Source of the DNA: Planctomycetales bacterium
GTDB lineage: Bacteria > Planctomycetota > Planctomycetia > Pirellulales > Pirellulaceae
Length of the DNA: 36,610 nucleotides
Reading direction: 5' to 3'
NCBI GenBank assembly: GCA_020426845.1
Contig: JAGQPF010000162.1
Coordinates: 1-36,610 of the forward strand
This document shows positions 23,702-35,034 of this stretch, piece by piece. A program made the position numbers and the translations under genes. The notes below the pieces were generated by a model. The model saw nothing but the letters and a program-made list of their open reading frames with translations. It searched no databases and was not told where the DNA came from. The first letter of the stretch is position 1; each line of letters begins with the position of its first letter.

Positions 23702-24838
23702 TCAGCGACGCAGCCGGGCGACGACCGAGACGATCTGACGAGCCGCTTGCCGCACCTCCTCCTCCGTGGTGTCGAGGCCCAGGCTGAGTCGAATGGCGCC
23801 TTCCACTATGGGCTCGGCGAGCCCCATCGCCAGCAGCACCGGAGAGGGCTCGCTCGAACCGCTCGCACATGCCGAGCCGGTGGAGCAAGCGATGCCCGCC
23901 ACGTCCAGCGCAAGCAGCAGCTCCTGGCGATTGATGCCGGGAAAGGCAACGTTCAATGTGTGCGGCACGCGAGCCGCCGCGCCACCGACCACAACAGCGT
24001 CGGCGTCCGTGGCGAGACACGCCTCCAATTCATCGCGCAGAACTGCGAGCCGTCGGCGATGGTCTGCGGGCGTCTGCTGCCACAGTTCGAGCGCCGCCGC
24101 GAAGCCAACAGCCAGCGCCACCGACTCGGTGCCTGGCCGCGTGCCCAGTTGCTGGCCGCCGCCGCGCATCAATGGCGCCACCTGAACGCCCGCGCGCAAC
24201 ACCAAGGCGCCGATGCCCACCGGCCCGTGCAGCTTGTGCGCATTGAACGTCATCGCGTCGACGTCGAGCTGCCGAAAGTCGACGTCCAGCTTGCCGATGC
24301 CTTGCACCGCGTCGCAGTGCAGTGGCGCCGACGTAGCTCGGCAAAGCCGCGCCGCCTGGCCAATCGGCTGCACCACGCCCGTCTCGTTGTTGGCGAGCAT
24401 CAACGAGACGACGGCGACCGGCGGCGCAAGCAGCTCCTCCAAATGCCCGAGGTCGATCACGCCACGCGAGTCGCAGCGGACGACGCGCACTTCCCGTCCC
24501 GATTCCGCGAGCTGATCCGCGCAACCACGGACGCTGGGGTGCTCGATCGATGACACGACAATGGCGCCGGGACGCAGCGCCGCCATCCCACGCAGCGCCA
24601 GGTGATTGGCCTCCGTCGCGCCACTGGTCAACAGCACGCGGTCGGGGGGATGCAGGTCGAGTCGAGCGTTCACCGCGCCGGCAATCGCTTGCCGCGCCGA
24701 CTCCAGACGCCGTCGAGCTTGCTGTCCGAGCCGATGACTGCTGGCCGGGTTGGCCAGCCGCTGGCGCAGACAGTCCATCATCGCCTCGGCGACGGACGGC
24801 GCCATGCGAGTCGTTGAGTTGTTGTCGAGATAAACCAA
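23702..24838 (-). CDS. Cysteine desulfurase (NifS/IscS family)
   Basis: A 378-residue PLP-dependent class V aminotransferase-fold enzyme that takes sulfur from L-cysteine to form a persulfide for Fe-S clusters or other thio-cofactors. YLDNNSTT opens the protein; TSGATEANHLAL and SSIEHPSV (His100) line the PLP site. Asp176 and Gln179 lie in HCDAVQ, the PLP lysine is Lys202 in NAHKLHGP, and the catalytic Cys324 is in STGSACASGSSEPSPVL. The start is TTG at 24838. Upstream there is no ATG or GTG in frame before the TAA of the preceding gene, which is in the same frame 13 codons away. No scaffold gene (iscU, sufE) is adjacent. The role may be Fe-S assembly or sulfur supply for molybdenum enzymes. 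Confidence 0.94.
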   Translation of the reverse strand: MVYLDNNSTTRMAPSVAEAMMDCLRQRLANPASSHRLGQQARRRLESARQAIAGAVNARLDLHPPDRVLLTSGATEANHLALRGMAALRPGAIVVSSIEHPSVRGCADQLAESGREVRVVRCDSRGVIDLGHLEELLAPPVAVVSLMLANNETGVVQPIGQAARLCRATSAPLHCDAVQGIGKLDVDFRQLDVDAMTFNAHKLHGPVGIGALVLRAGVQVAPLMRGGGQQLGTRPGTESVALAVGFAAALELWQQTPADHRRRLAVLRDELEACLATDADAVVVGGAAARVPHTLNVAFPGINRQELLLALDVAGIACSTGSACASGSSEPSPVLLAMGLAEPIVEGAIRLSLGLDTTEEEVRQAARQIVSVVARLRR

Positions 24839-24880
24839 AGCTTCGGGCCGATCGCGAGAGGGCGCGGATGAGGGCGCGGG

Positions 24881-25699
24881 TTACTCTTCCAAGGGCGGCA
24901 GCGGGGCATCCGACGCGCCATCCGATGCGCCATCCGACGCGCCCGACGGGGCATCGCTCGGCTCCGCTGGCGGCGGGCCAGGTGTCCCGGTCGCGTCAGT
25001 CGGCCGCTCGAGTTGCGACCAGGGCCGCGCGATGGCGGCAACTCGCACAGCGGCCGAACGCTCGTCTTGGTCATCGGCCTCCAGCCAAGTCGCGGCCTCC
25101 AACAAGTGCTCTTCCAGCCAAGTGTCGCAGGTCGCCGTGAACTCGCCGACACTCTGTCGGGAAGCCGATTGGGCCAAGGCCAGCAAGTCCGGCACGAGCA
25201 GGTAAAGCTCCTGCTGCCCAAGCCACGCAATCCTCGGCCAGAGAACCCTCGCCAATTTCGGATGGCTCTCGGACCAGCTGAGCCAAGTGAGGTCGCCGTT
25301 GTCGCCACGAAATTGCATTGCCTGTCGCAACGGATAGGCGGGGCCGTAGCTCGTCGGCAGCCCGTTGCGATTGCCTTCGGAGAGATCCCAGCGGCTTGTC
25401 GCCGATGGCGCCAGCAGCTTTTGATCCTGCATGATCCATTGCTGCAGATCGCCGGGATCCGGTGTATGCCGAGTTGGCCCCAGCTGCACGCCGATGAGCG
25501 GCGCCTCGAAATAGCTAAAGTGCCGCGACTGGAACGTGTAGGGGTTGAACTCGGTCCCCGACACGCCGCCGAACATGCACGACCCCAACGCCAAGGCGAC
25601 AAGCAAGAACATCAGCAGCGCCAACGCCGATCCCGTCTTGGTCGCGCCGGACGTCGACGTGGAAGCTGGCGAATTCGCGGGCGGGGAATTGGATGACAA
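24881..25699 (-). CDS. Single-pass membrane protein of unknown function
   Basis: A protein of about 272 residues if it starts at the TTG at 25699. The frame is open to 25885, but that part is Cys-rich and does not look coding; no ATG start exists before the membrane segment. A Ser/Pro/Thr-rich head of about 25 residues is followed by one transmembrane segment (ALALLMFLLVALALGSCMFGG). A soluble domain with PYTFQSRHFSYFEAPLIGVQ and TWLEEHLLEAATWLEADD comes next. The tail is low-complexity (SDGASDGASDAPLPPLEE). I recognise no family. It lies 42 bp upstream of the cysteine desulfurase on the same strand and in the same reading frame. Confidence 0.7.
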   Translation of the reverse strand: MSSNSPPANSPASTSTSGATKTGSALALLMFLLVALALGSCMFGGVSGTEFNPYTFQSRHFSYFEAPLIGVQLGPTRHTPDPGDLQQWIMQDQKLLAPSATSRWDLSEGNRNGLPTSYGPAYPLRQAMQFRGDNGDLTWLSWSESHPKLARVLWPRIAWLGQQELYLLVPDLLALAQSASRQSVGEFTATCDTWLEEHLLEAATWLEADDQDERSAAVRVAAIARPWSQLERPTDATGTPGPPPAEPSDAPSGASDGASDGASDAPLPPLEE

Positions 25700-26103
25700 G
25701 TTCGTGTCAGCTAGGGAGAAGAAGTGAGAAAAAGAAGGGATGGGCACGGGCCGTGGCGCGGCCGCACTGCATTTTCCCGATGGATGGCGACCGTGACAAC
25801 CGTCAGAACCGGCGCCAGCCGCCGACTTTGCCCCATAAATGCAGTCCCAACGGCGGGGCGTGACCGATTTCAAGGCCGCTTTCAAACCTCGGAGCTACAC
25901 TTGCGAGCCCGAATTTCTCGGGGTCAGGAGGCGATTGGAGGCCACGGCTCGCAACGGGCGTGACATGGCCAAGGCGGGGGGCGGTCAGTTCGCATTCGAA
26001 TCCACATTCGGATTTGAACCGAGCCAGACTGGCGCCCGCTCTACTCGGCTTCTGCGTGCTGGAGACCGTTCGCACCGCAAGAGCCACGAGCGTCGCTATC
26101 GCT
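25700..26103. other. 404-bp divergent intergenic region
   Basis: It separates the minus-strand membrane protein from the plus-strand GT-C-like pair. Frames in it show no family resemblance. I see no clear repeat, hairpin or promoter. The sequence may include a few N-terminal codons of either flanking gene, since both starts are uncertain. Confidence 0.5.
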
Positions 26104-27921
26104 ATGAATCAAGGGAATGCTCACCTCCCGACTCACGACTTGCCCGCCTCGTCAAGCGATGGCGGCGCCCGCTGGCTGTCCGCGGGGATTGTGGTGGCGA
26201 CCATGTTGGCGGCGGCCATTGCTGTCTCGCCCAACTCCGCGGATCCGGACCTTTGGGGGCATGTGCAGTACGGCAACGATCTGCTCAACGACGGCCTGCC
26301 CCGGACAACCACCTACTCCTACACGGCCGAAGGCCATCGCTGGATCAATCACGAGAACCTCGCCGAGCTGGCCATGGCCCTGCTGGCCCGGCTGGGTGGC
26401 TGGTCGTTGATGACAGGGAAGTGTCTGCTGGGGCTGACGGCTCTCTGGCTCATCATTCGCTCGTCCCGACGACAGGGCGCCGGGCTGATGGTCTCCTGCG
26501 GCCTGACGCTGCTGATCGCGGTCAATCTGAGCTATCACTGGAGCATTCGGCCCCAGCTCGCGTCGTTCTTCGGCTTCGCGGTCATGCTGGGGCTGCTGGA
26601 ACATGCCTTCGACGGCTGGTCGGGCCAATGGCAGCTGAGCGCGGAGCGCGACACTCTGAAATATTCGCTGACGCGGCTGAAGCGGCTGTGGTGGGCTGTG
26701 CCCCTGTTCTGCGTTTGGGCCAACTCACATGGCGGCTTCGTCGCGGGACTCTGCATCTTCATCGCCTACCTTGGTCTGCGAGCCATCGAGGCGATGTACC
26801 AACGCGGTGCGGCGGCAACCGGACTCGTGGCGAGGCTGGCCCTGATGGCGCTGGCAGTGGTGCTCGCCACGCTGATCAACCCCTATGGTGTGAAGCTGCA
26901 TCTCTGGTTGCTGGAGTCCCTGGGGCAGCCACGGCCCGAAATCAACGAGTGGCACCCGCCGAACTTCTTTAACTCTCTCGCCTTGCCCCTGTGGCTGCTG
27001 ATGGGCGTCTTAGCGTGTTCATTGACGCTGACTCGCCAACGTCACGACTTCACTCACTTGGTCATCCTGCTGATCACTTTATGGCAGGCACTCGAGCACC
27101 AACGCCACATTCCATTCCTGGCGTTGGCGATCGGTTTTTGGTTGCCGCGTCACATCCAGTCCTGGTTGTCCCGCTGGGGACTGAGCGAGGACGAGCGCGA
27201 GGCGGCGCCCATGCCGACTTGGATCGCCGGAGCGATGGCGGGCGGACTGCTGCTGGCCCTGGGGCTGCTTGGCATGCGTCTTTACGACCGCCTGCAAGTC
27301 GTCCGCGTCGAACGAGACGAATTTCCGGTCGGCGCGGTGCAGTACATGGCCGACCGACAACTGGGTGGCAACCTGGTCGTCACATTCAACTGGGCCCAAT
27401 ACTTGATCGGCGCATTCGGCGCGCCGGATGCCGAGCCGCGAGTGCGAGTGGCGTTCGACGGCCGCTTTCGCACTTGCTATCCCCAGGAGCTGGTCGACGC
27501 CCACTTCGACTTCGTGCTTGGCAATGTGAAAGACCGCCATGTGGCGAGCGACCACCAGTTCGACGAGGCCCGCGCGCTGTACTACCGCCAACCGCTGGGC
27601 CAGGCGGCCGACTTGGTGTTGATCAACCGATTTCAGCCTCACGGCCAGCTTGTCATGTTGCGACAGGGTTCAGCCTGGACATTGCTCTACCAAGATGGAA
27701 CGGCCCAGCTCTGGGGCCGGTCGGACCGCTACAACGATCCGGGCAAGGCGACGTATGTGGCGCCCGAGCAGCGCAGCATTCGCATTGATCCCGTGGGGAG
27801 ACGAACGAAAGAGCAGGGGCACGTGGCTTGGCCTGCCTATGCCGGGACAGCCAGTTCGCGCGAGGCCGCCAAGTCTCGCCAGGGGCAAATGCAAGGGAGG
27901 GCCGACGAGGCGAACTTATGA
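26104..27921 (+). CDS. Polytopic GT-C-like membrane protein, paralogue 1
   Basis: A 605-residue protein from the ATG at 26104; a GTG at 25960 would add 48 residues without family character. It has about ten hydrophobic segments. After TM1 comes ADPDLWGHVQYGNDLL, then [19 protein letters not shown]. This first-loop acidic motif plus a [W/H]NHE..AE pattern recurs in lipid-linked-sugar glycosyltransferases of the GT-C/PMT type. Later motifs are WANSHGGF, LINPYGVKLH and EHQRHIPFLALA. A soluble C-terminal domain includes [17 protein letters not shown]. The next gene is a clear paralogue and begins within its stop by an ATGA overlap. Transfer of a polyprenyl-linked sugar to envelope protein or glycan is inference. 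Confidence 0.8.
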   Translation: MNQGNAHLPTHDLPASSSDGGARWLSAGIVVATMLAAAIAVSPNSADPDLWGHVQYGNDLLNDGLPRTTTYSYTAEGHRWINHENLAELAMALLARLGGWSLMTGKCLLGLTALWLIIRSSRRQGAGLMVSCGLTLLIAVNLSYHWSIRPQLASFFGFAVMLGLLEHAFDGWSGQWQLSAERDTLKYSLTRLKRLWWAVPLFCVWANSHGGFVAGLCIFIAYLGLRAIEAMYQRGAAATGLVARLALMALAVVLATLINPYGVKLHLWLLESLGQPRPEINEWHPPNFFNSLALPLWLLMGVLACSLTLTRQRHDFTHLVILLITLWQALEHQRHIPFLALAIGFWLPRHIQSWLSRWGLSEDEREAAPMPTWIAGAMAGGLLLALGLLGMRLYDRLQVVRVERDEFPVGAVQYMADRQLGGNLVVTFNWAQYLIGAFGAPDAEPRVRVAFDGRFRTCYPQELVDAHFDFVLGNVKDRHVASDHQFDEARALYYRQPLGQAADLVLINRFQPHGQLVMLRQGSAWTLLYQDGTAQLWGRSDRYNDPGKATYVAPEQRSIRIDPVGRRTKEQGHVAWPAYAGTASSREAAKSRQGQMQGRADEANL

Positions 27922-29717
27922 ACACGATGACACAACCGCCCTCGGAGCCAGCAGCTTGGCTGGACCGCATGTTGCGTTGGGCACTGTTGCTGGTCTGCGG
28001 CATCGCCTTGTCCAAGGGGCTGGCCGACCCCGATTTTTGGGGCCACGTGCAGTACGGCCGCGACGTGCTGGCCAGCGGCCTGCCGTCCGAGTCGAACTAC
28101 AACTACACGGCAGTCGGCTATCGCTGGATCAACCACGAGAACCTCGCCGAGTTGGCGTTCGCGCTCGGCGTCGACTGGCTTGGGCCGGGCGCGTTGCTGT
28201 TATTGAAATGTTTGGCCGGCATCGGGACACTTTGGCTGGTGCTGCGAGTGGCCGAGCGCCAGGGCGTGGGGCAAGTGGCCGCCTACACCGGCGCCATGCT
28301 GGTGGCGGCGAACATGATGCTGTTTTGGACGCTGCGGCCACAGCTGTTCTCGTTCATCTACTTCACCGCGATGATCGCGTTGATTGACCGAGCGTTCGCG
28401 AGCTGGCAGCCGGCTCGCCCGGCGATCCGCGAGACATTGTGGAAGCTGGCGCCGTGCGTGCCGTTGTTCGCGTTGTGGACCAACACGCATGGCGGGTTTC
28501 TCGCGGGCTGGTGCGTTCTCGTCGCGCTGTTGGGGCTGCGCGCCGCCGAATCAATGCTTGCGTTCCGCCGCGCAGGATCCGACCGAGCCGGTAGCTGCTG
28601 GCAAGCGCCGTTCGGATTCGGCGCTTTTGCGGTTGGCTGCGGATTGGCGACGCTGCTGAATCCCTACGGCGTGGAGCTGCACCAGTGGCTGATGCGTTCC
28701 TTGGGCGAGGCCCGGCCGGAGATTATCGAGTGGCGTCCGCCCGAGCTCACCTTGCCTTGGGCGCCGTTCTGGGCGCTGGTGGCGGCCATCGCGGCCTCGG
28801 TGTTCGGCGCTCGCCAGCGCCGCGATTGGGCGCATTTGGCAGTCGTCGGGCTGACGCTCTGGCAGTCCGTGGAGCACCGACGCCATGTCGTGTTTCTGTC
28901 ACTGCTGTTCGGCTTCTGGATGCTTCCCTATTGGGACTCCATGCTCAAACGACTGGGAATCGGCTGCGACGAGCGAACCATCGGAGAGAGCCTGACGGGA
29001 GGCTCCAAGCGAGCGTTCGGAATCGGCTTGGCCGGCGTCGTGGCCCTGCTGGGAGCGACGTTGTTTCAGCAAGTGAGACAGATCCCGGTGCGTCACGACA
29101 ACTACCCTGTCGACGCGTTTCAGTTCATCACCGACCATCGACTGGAAGGGCGTTTGCTGTCCCAGCTGCGCTGGGGGCAGTATGCGATTGCCGCGTTCGG
29201 CAAGCATCCCGACGCGCCAGCGGACACACCTCGCTTGGATGTTGCCTTCGACGGACGCTTCCGCACGTGTTATCCGCAAGCGGTCGTCGACCAGTACTTC
29301 GATTTCGCCGAGGGCGTGCACTCCCGCTTCCGCAACCGCAGTCCCGACTCTCCACCGGCCAACGAGACAGCCTTGCTCAATGGCGAGCCGCGCCCGAATC
29401 TCGTGCTGATCGACCGCGCTATGCCAAATGCAGTGAAGGTGATGAATGGCGAAGGCGATCGTTGGGTGCTGCTGTACCAAGACCGCCTGTGCCAACTGTT
29501 TGGCCGCCGCGATGAATGCGACGACCCCGCTTCGAAGAATTTCGTTCCGCCGGCAGCGCGAAAGATCCATGGCCTGCCGAACCATCAAATCAGCCCCTGG
29601 CCGGCGCTGCCTCGACCCAACGCCGCCCATACCGAGTCCCTTGCGCGTCAACGCGCCGCCAACCTCGCTCCCGCCGGCAATGCGGCGACTCGCTCATTGA
29701 AAGTGACCGAATCATGA
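27918..29717 (+). CDS. Polytopic GT-C-like membrane protein, paralogue 2
   Basis: A 599-residue paralogue of the preceding gene. The start is fixed by the ATGA overlap (ATG 27918-27920, previous TGA 27919-27921). It repeats the same landmarks in the same order: [74 protein letters not shown] and [18 protein letters not shown]. The C-terminal soluble part is longer and ends in a Pro/Ala-rich tail. Tandem duplication with both copies kept suggests two different acceptors or a heterodimer. Its stop again overlaps the next start (ATGA), so the three genes form one translationally coupled operon. Confidence 0.82.
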   Translation: MNTMTQPPSEPAAWLDRMLRWALLLVCGIALSKGLADPDFWGHVQYGRDVLASGLPSESNYNYTAVGYRWINHENLAELAFALGVDWLGPGALLLLKCLAGIGTLWLVLRVAERQGVGQVAAYTGAMLVAANMMLFWTLRPQLFSFIYFTAMIALIDRAFASWQPARPAIRETLWKLAPCVPLFALWTNTHGGFLAGWCVLVALLGLRAAESMLAFRRAGSDRAGSCWQAPFGFGAFAVGCGLATLLNPYGVELHQWLMRSLGEARPEIIEWRPPELTLPWAPFWALVAAIAASVFGARQRRDWAHLAVVGLTLWQSVEHRRHVVFLSLLFGFWMLPYWDSMLKRLGIGCDERTIGESLTGGSKRAFGIGLAGVVALLGATLFQQVRQIPVRHDNYPVDAFQFITDHRLEGRLLSQLRWGQYAIAAFGKHPDAPADTPRLDVAFDGRFRTCYPQAVVDQYFDFAEGVHSRFRNRSPDSPPANETALLNGEPRPNLVLIDRAMPNAVKVMNGEGDRWVLLYQDRLCQLFGRRDECDDPASKNFVPPAARKIHGLPNHQISPWPALPRPNAAHTESLARQRAANLAPAGNAATRSLKVTES

Positions 29718-30586
29718 CAGTGAACACCGATCTCACCGGCCAGTCGGCGCAACCCGAAGCCACTCCGCTGCCGAGAATCGACGCGACTTGCGAGCTGATT
29801 CGCCAGGTCGAGTCGCGATTGGACGAGCTCGAATCGCTGGCGTCGCTGTTGTCAAGCGAGCAGGCCCCTCCCATCGAGCCGCCTCCGTTCGAAGTGCCGG
29901 AAAGTTTCTTGCTGTCCGTCGTGATTCCCGTCTACAACGAGCGCGAGACGCTCTACAAACTGCTCGCTCAGGTCGCTCAGTTGCCGATGCGGCGCCAGCT
30001 GATTTTGGTTGACGACTGCTCCACGGACGGCACGCGGGAGCTGCTGCGCGATGTCGAGCGCGCCGGCGATGTCACCGTTATTTACCACGAGCGAAACCAG
30101 GGCAAGGGAGCGGCCTTGCGGACCGGCTTCGCCGCCGCCAAAGGCGACGTGGTCGTGATCCAAGACGCGGACCTCGAGTACCACCCGGGCGACATACCTG
30201 GCCTATTGGGCCCGCTGCTGTCCGGCGAGGCAGACGTCGTCTACGGCTCGCGTTTTCTCGAAGGCGAGCAGGACCCGTCCTGGATTCACCGCTTCGGCAA
30301 CTGGCTGCTCACCTGGTCCTCGAACTGCTTCACCGGACTGCGCCTGACCGATATGGAAACCTGCTACAAGGCGTTTCGCCGGGAGTGGCTGGCGAAGGTG
30401 ACGTTGCAGCAAGACCGCTTCGGATTCGAACCCGAGGTGACCGCCAAGTTGGCTCGCCGCGGCTGCCGATTTGCGGAAGTCCCGATCTCCTACAACGCGC
30501 GAGGCTATCGCGAGGGCAAGAAGATCGGCCTCAAAGATCTGTTCAATGCATTCTACTGCATCGTTCGCTACGGCTGGGCCGATTGA
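29714..30586 (+). CDS. Family 2 glycosyltransferase (polyprenyl-phosphate-sugar synthase-like)
   Basis: A 290-residue GT-A fold enzyme. The start at 29714 is set by ATGA overlap with the previous stop. About 65 N-terminal residues form an acidic, possibly coiled-coil extension, followed by the catalytic domain. Its motifs are [61 protein letters not shown] (DxD-type metal site) and [11 protein letters not shown]. This pattern is typical of dolichyl/polyprenyl-phosphate mannosyl- or glucosyltransferases, which make the lipid-linked donor for GT-C enzymes. No transmembrane segments are evident. Encoded after two GT-C-like proteins, it probably supplies their donor; this is inference. Confidence 0.92.
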   Translation: MTVNTDLTGQSAQPEATPLPRIDATCELIRQVESRLDELESLASLLSSEQAPPIEPPPFEVPESFLLSVVIPVYNERETLYKLLAQVAQLPMRRQLILVDDCSTDGTRELLRDVERAGDVTVIYHERNQGKGAALRTGFAAAKGDVVVIQDADLEYHPGDIPGLLGPLLSGEADVVYGSRFLEGEQDPSWIHRFGNWLLTWSSNCFTGLRLTDMETCYKAFRREWLAKVTLQQDRFGFEPEVTAKLARRGCRFAEVPISYNARGYREGKKIGLKDLFNAFYCIVRYGWAD

Positions 30587-30666
30587 TTGGCCAACACGGC
30601 GCAAAATGGCGCAAGATGAGCCGAGGATGCCGTTCGCCGATCGTGCGAAAAAGATCGGAGATAGAA

Positions 30667-32070
30667 TCAGAACTCGGCGCTCCCCGGCGTCCGCGGAAAA
30701 GGAATCACGTCGCGGATGTTGGCCATTCCGGTCACGAACTGCACCACGCGCTCCAGGCCAAGGCCAAATCCCGAGTGAGGCACGGTGCCGAAGCGGCGCA
30801 GGTCGACGTACCACCAATAGTCCTCGGGGTTGAGGTCCTGCTCGGCCATGCGGCTCTCGAGCACGTCGAGTCGCTCCTCGCGCTGGCTGCCGCCGATAAT
30901 CTCGCCCACCTTGGGCACCAGCACGTCCATCGCTCGGACGGTCTTTTCGTCGTCGTTGACGCGCATATAGAACGGCTTGATCGTCCGTGGGTAGTCGGTC
31001 AGAATCACCGGCGACTTGCAATGTTGTTCGGTCAAGTATCGCTCGTGCTCGCTCTGCAGATCGCATCCCCAGCTGACTGGGTAATCGAACGCTTGGCCGC
31101 ATGCTTCGAGCACGCGGATCGCTTCGGTGTAGGTCATCCGCACGAATTGGCTGTCGACAATCTGACTGAGCGTCTCCAGCACGCTGTTGTCGATTCGCTC
31201 GTTGAAAAACTGCATATCCTCGGCGCACTGGCTCAAGGCGTCGCTGAAGATGCGTTTCAAGAAACGCTCGGCGAGGTCCATGTTGTCGTTCAGATCGTAG
31301 AACGCCATCTCCGGCTCAATCATCCAGAACTCGGCCAGGTGCCTGGAGGTGTTGGAGTTCTCGGCGCGGAACGTCGGGCCAAAGGTGTAAACCTTGCCGA
31401 GCGACGTGGCGAAGATCTCGGCCTCCAACTGGCCGCTCACCGTGAGATAAGAAGGCCGGTCGAAAAAGTCCTGCGAGAAGTCGACACCCGCGGGACCCTT
31501 CGGGACGTTGGCTAGATCCAGTGTGGTCACTTTGAACATCTCGCCCGCGCCCTCGCAGTCGCTGGCGGTGATGATCGGCGTGTGGACGTAGAGAAAGCCG
31601 TCCTCCTGAAAGAACTGGTGGATCGAGTTGCAGATGCAGTTGCGAACTCGCATCACGGCGCCGAAGGTGTTGGTGCGAGGCCGCAAGTGGGCCCACTCGC
31701 GGAGCTTCTCGAAGCTGTGCCGTTTCTTTTGCAGCGGATACGACTCGGGATCTGCCCAGCCATGCACCACGATGCTGCCGGCAAGCATCTCGGTCGCCTG
31801 CCCCTGGCCGCCGGAGGACTTGATCTCGCCCTGCACCGACACGCTGCATCCGGCCGCGAGCCGCTTGACCTCCGACTCGTAATTCTCGAGCGAGTTGTCG
31901 GCAACGATCTGAATGTTGCCCATGCAGCTGCCATCGTTCAGCTCGATAAAGCTGAAGCCACCCTTGCTGTCGCGGCGAGTTCGGACCCAGCCTTGCAAGG
32001 TGACTTGTTGGCCGATCGCCTCGGCTTGGCGTGCCGCATGAACCGTCATTCGGCGGGGCATTTCAGACAT
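30667..32070 (-). CDS. asnS: Asparaginyl-tRNA synthetase
   Basis: A 467-residue class IIb synthetase, essentially the length of E. coli AsnRS (466). It charges tRNA-Asn with asparagine in the cytoplasm. The N-terminal OB-fold anticodon domain reads [26 protein letters not shown]. Motif 2 is [21 protein letters not shown], where the N-S-N-T-S-R-H string separates AsnRS from AspRS. Motif 3 is [12 protein letters not shown]. The start at 32070 has GGGAG about 10 bases upstream. It converges on the GT2 gene with an 80-bp gap. The short upstream gap to the transporter holds three CCGCTGT words but no clear terminator. Confidence 0.97.
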   Translation of the reverse strand: MSEMPRRMTVHAARQAEAIGQQVTLQGWVRTRRDSKGGFSFIELNDGSCMGNIQIVADNSLENYESEVKRLAAGCSVSVQGEIKSSGGQGQATEMLAGSIVVHGWADPESYPLQKKRHSFEKLREWAHLRPRTNTFGAVMRVRNCICNSIHQFFQEDGFLYVHTPIITASDCEGAGEMFKVTTLDLANVPKGPAGVDFSQDFFDRPSYLTVSGQLEAEIFATSLGKVYTFGPTFRAENSNTSRHLAEFWMIEPEMAFYDLNDNMDLAERFLKRIFSDALSQCAEDMQFFNERIDNSVLETLSQIVDSQFVRMTYTEAIRVLEACGQAFDYPVSWGCDLQSEHERYLTEQHCKSPVILTDYPRTIKPFYMRVNDDEKTVRAMDVLVPKVGEIIGGSQREERLDVLESRMAEQDLNPEDYWWYVDLRRFGTVPHSGFGLGLERVVQFVTGMANIRDVIPFPRTPGSAEF

Positions 32071-32147
32071 CGGACAACTCCCTTTGACCCGGAGCGGAAC
32101 AGGTGGAATACAGCGGCATCAGGCGGTTCACAGCGGTGGACAGCGGC

Positions 32148-33872
<1,725 letters not shown>

Positions 33873-33998
33873 AAGGCAATTCCGAGCCAAATAAGTAAGT
33901 CAAAGGTGGCGGTGTCGCTCTCGTTCAACCAGCCGCTAAGTTAACGGATGCGCCCGGGGGTAGGCGAGTCCTACCGCGACTTCGCGGAACGTGCGGGA

Positions 33999-34108
33999 CT
34001 AGCGGACCGACAAGCCTTCGTTTTGGGGTTGAAAAACTCGCGAAGTCGTGGCGAGCCACGAGCTTGGGCGTTGGCCAACCCAACGTTTTATTGTTGACGG
34101 GGCACTAG
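33999..34108. repeat. CTAG-bounded structured element, copy B
   Basis: A 110-bp element from CTAG (33999-34002) to CTAG (34105-34108), closely similar to copy A and in the same orientation. The ends are CTAGCGGACCGACAA and TTGACGGGGCACTAG. The central inverted repeat TCGTGGC-GA-GCCACGA lies at 34046-34061. The right CTAG supplies, on the minus strand, the TAG stop of the DUF4261-like gene. Confidence 0.88.
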
Positions 34109-34851
34109 CGGTATTCCAAGCGGATCACCGGAGCTTGCTGGCCATAGGACGACTGGCCGTGGATGGCGCGGATCTCGCGGCCGTCTCGCGACTCGACGAT
34201 CTCGCCATCGGCAATCTCACCATCATTGATCAGGTGCTCGCTGATCATGCAGAACCGCTCGAGAAGCACTTCCGCCTCCTCATCGGCGTTGAGCGTCTCG
34301 AGCTCGCGCTGCCCGAAAGCGGCAAGGCCCTGGGTATAACCCGCGGAACCACCCTCGGGGGAGCGGCCCAGGCACATCTTAATCCACAGCAGGATCGGCG
34401 GGCCGTCTGGCATCACCTGGACCGCAAAATCGCGGAAGACTCTGGGGGCAATCACCATCTCGGCGTCCGACCAGTAGACTCCGGTAGCTTGGGGCACCGC
34501 ATCCAGAGTGGCAGTGACCAACTTGGTCAGGGTCTCGGATCTCGGCAGCGGCGCCGCATCGTCCGCCGCGGTGATCAGCACATGGCTCTTATGCCCCCGC
34601 AGCGTCTCCTCGGCCTCCGGCCAAAACATGCTCTCGACGCAGACCTCCTTCAGGTCGCCCCACGGAACGGGAGCGGGGATGGCTCCTAGCACAAACGGCA
34701 CGGCGTCCAGCGACAACCCCAGCGCCTCACCGGGCTCAAGATCCGACAGCGCCGCGTTCGGCCAGCGTTGGCGAATCGCAGCGACCACCGCGTCGAGCTC
34801 GACGACAGGATTCGCGTCGTCGCAAAAGACGATCGCCAAGCCGTGTGACAT
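34105..34851 (-). CDS. DUF4261-like protein
   Basis: A 248-residue soluble protein with no signal or membrane segment. The start at 34851 has AGGAG about 8 bases upstream. The layout fits DUF4261 proteins: an N-terminal alpha/beta part (GLAIVFCDDANPVVELDAVV), a HKSHVLITAADDAAP strand, ATGVYWSDAEMVIAPRVFRDF, then ILLWIKMCLG and GLAAFGQRELE near the C-terminus. The assignment rests on overall resemblance, and no biochemical role is known to me. The TAG stop is built from the CTAG edge of element copy B. It follows prfB by 183 bp on the same strand, with repeats in the gap. Confidence 0.8.
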   Translation of the reverse strand: MSHGLAIVFCDDANPVVELDAVVAAIRQRWPNAALSDLEPGEALGLSLDAVPFVLGAIPAPVPWGDLKEVCVESMFWPEAEETLRGHKSHVLITAADDAAPLPRSETLTKLVTATLDAVPQATGVYWSDAEMVIAPRVFRDFAVQVMPDGPPILLWIKMCLGRSPEGGSAGYTQGLAAFGQRELETLNADEEAEVLLERFCMISEHLINDGEIADGEIVESRDGREIRAIHGQSSYGQQAPVIRLEYR

Positions 34852-34896
34852 CAGCTGTCTCCTTGCGCCGAGGGAATGATTGCAGTCGAGATTTTC

Positions 34897-35003
34897 GCGA
34901 ACTCGCTACGACATCCCTCGCTGACGCTCTTACCGCTTCGGGATTCATGTGGTGGTGATTGCGAACTCGCGGCGCCATCCCTCGCTGAAGCTTCGGGTTT
35001 CCT
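34897..35003. repeat. Direct repeat with TCCCTCGCTGA words between prfB and the DUF4261-like gene
   Basis: GCGAACTCGC followed by CATCCCTCGCTGA occurs at 34897 and again at 34961, a 64-bp period. The continuation GACGCT..GCTTCGGGATT or AAGCTTCGGGTTTCC is the reverse complement of the AAACCCGAAGCGTCAGCGAGGGA repeat at 12647-12735. It is therefore a diverged member of that dispersed family. Confidence 0.8.
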
Positions 35004-35034
35004 TGCGTGGTCCCGTGGACCGCGCGAGTTCTGG

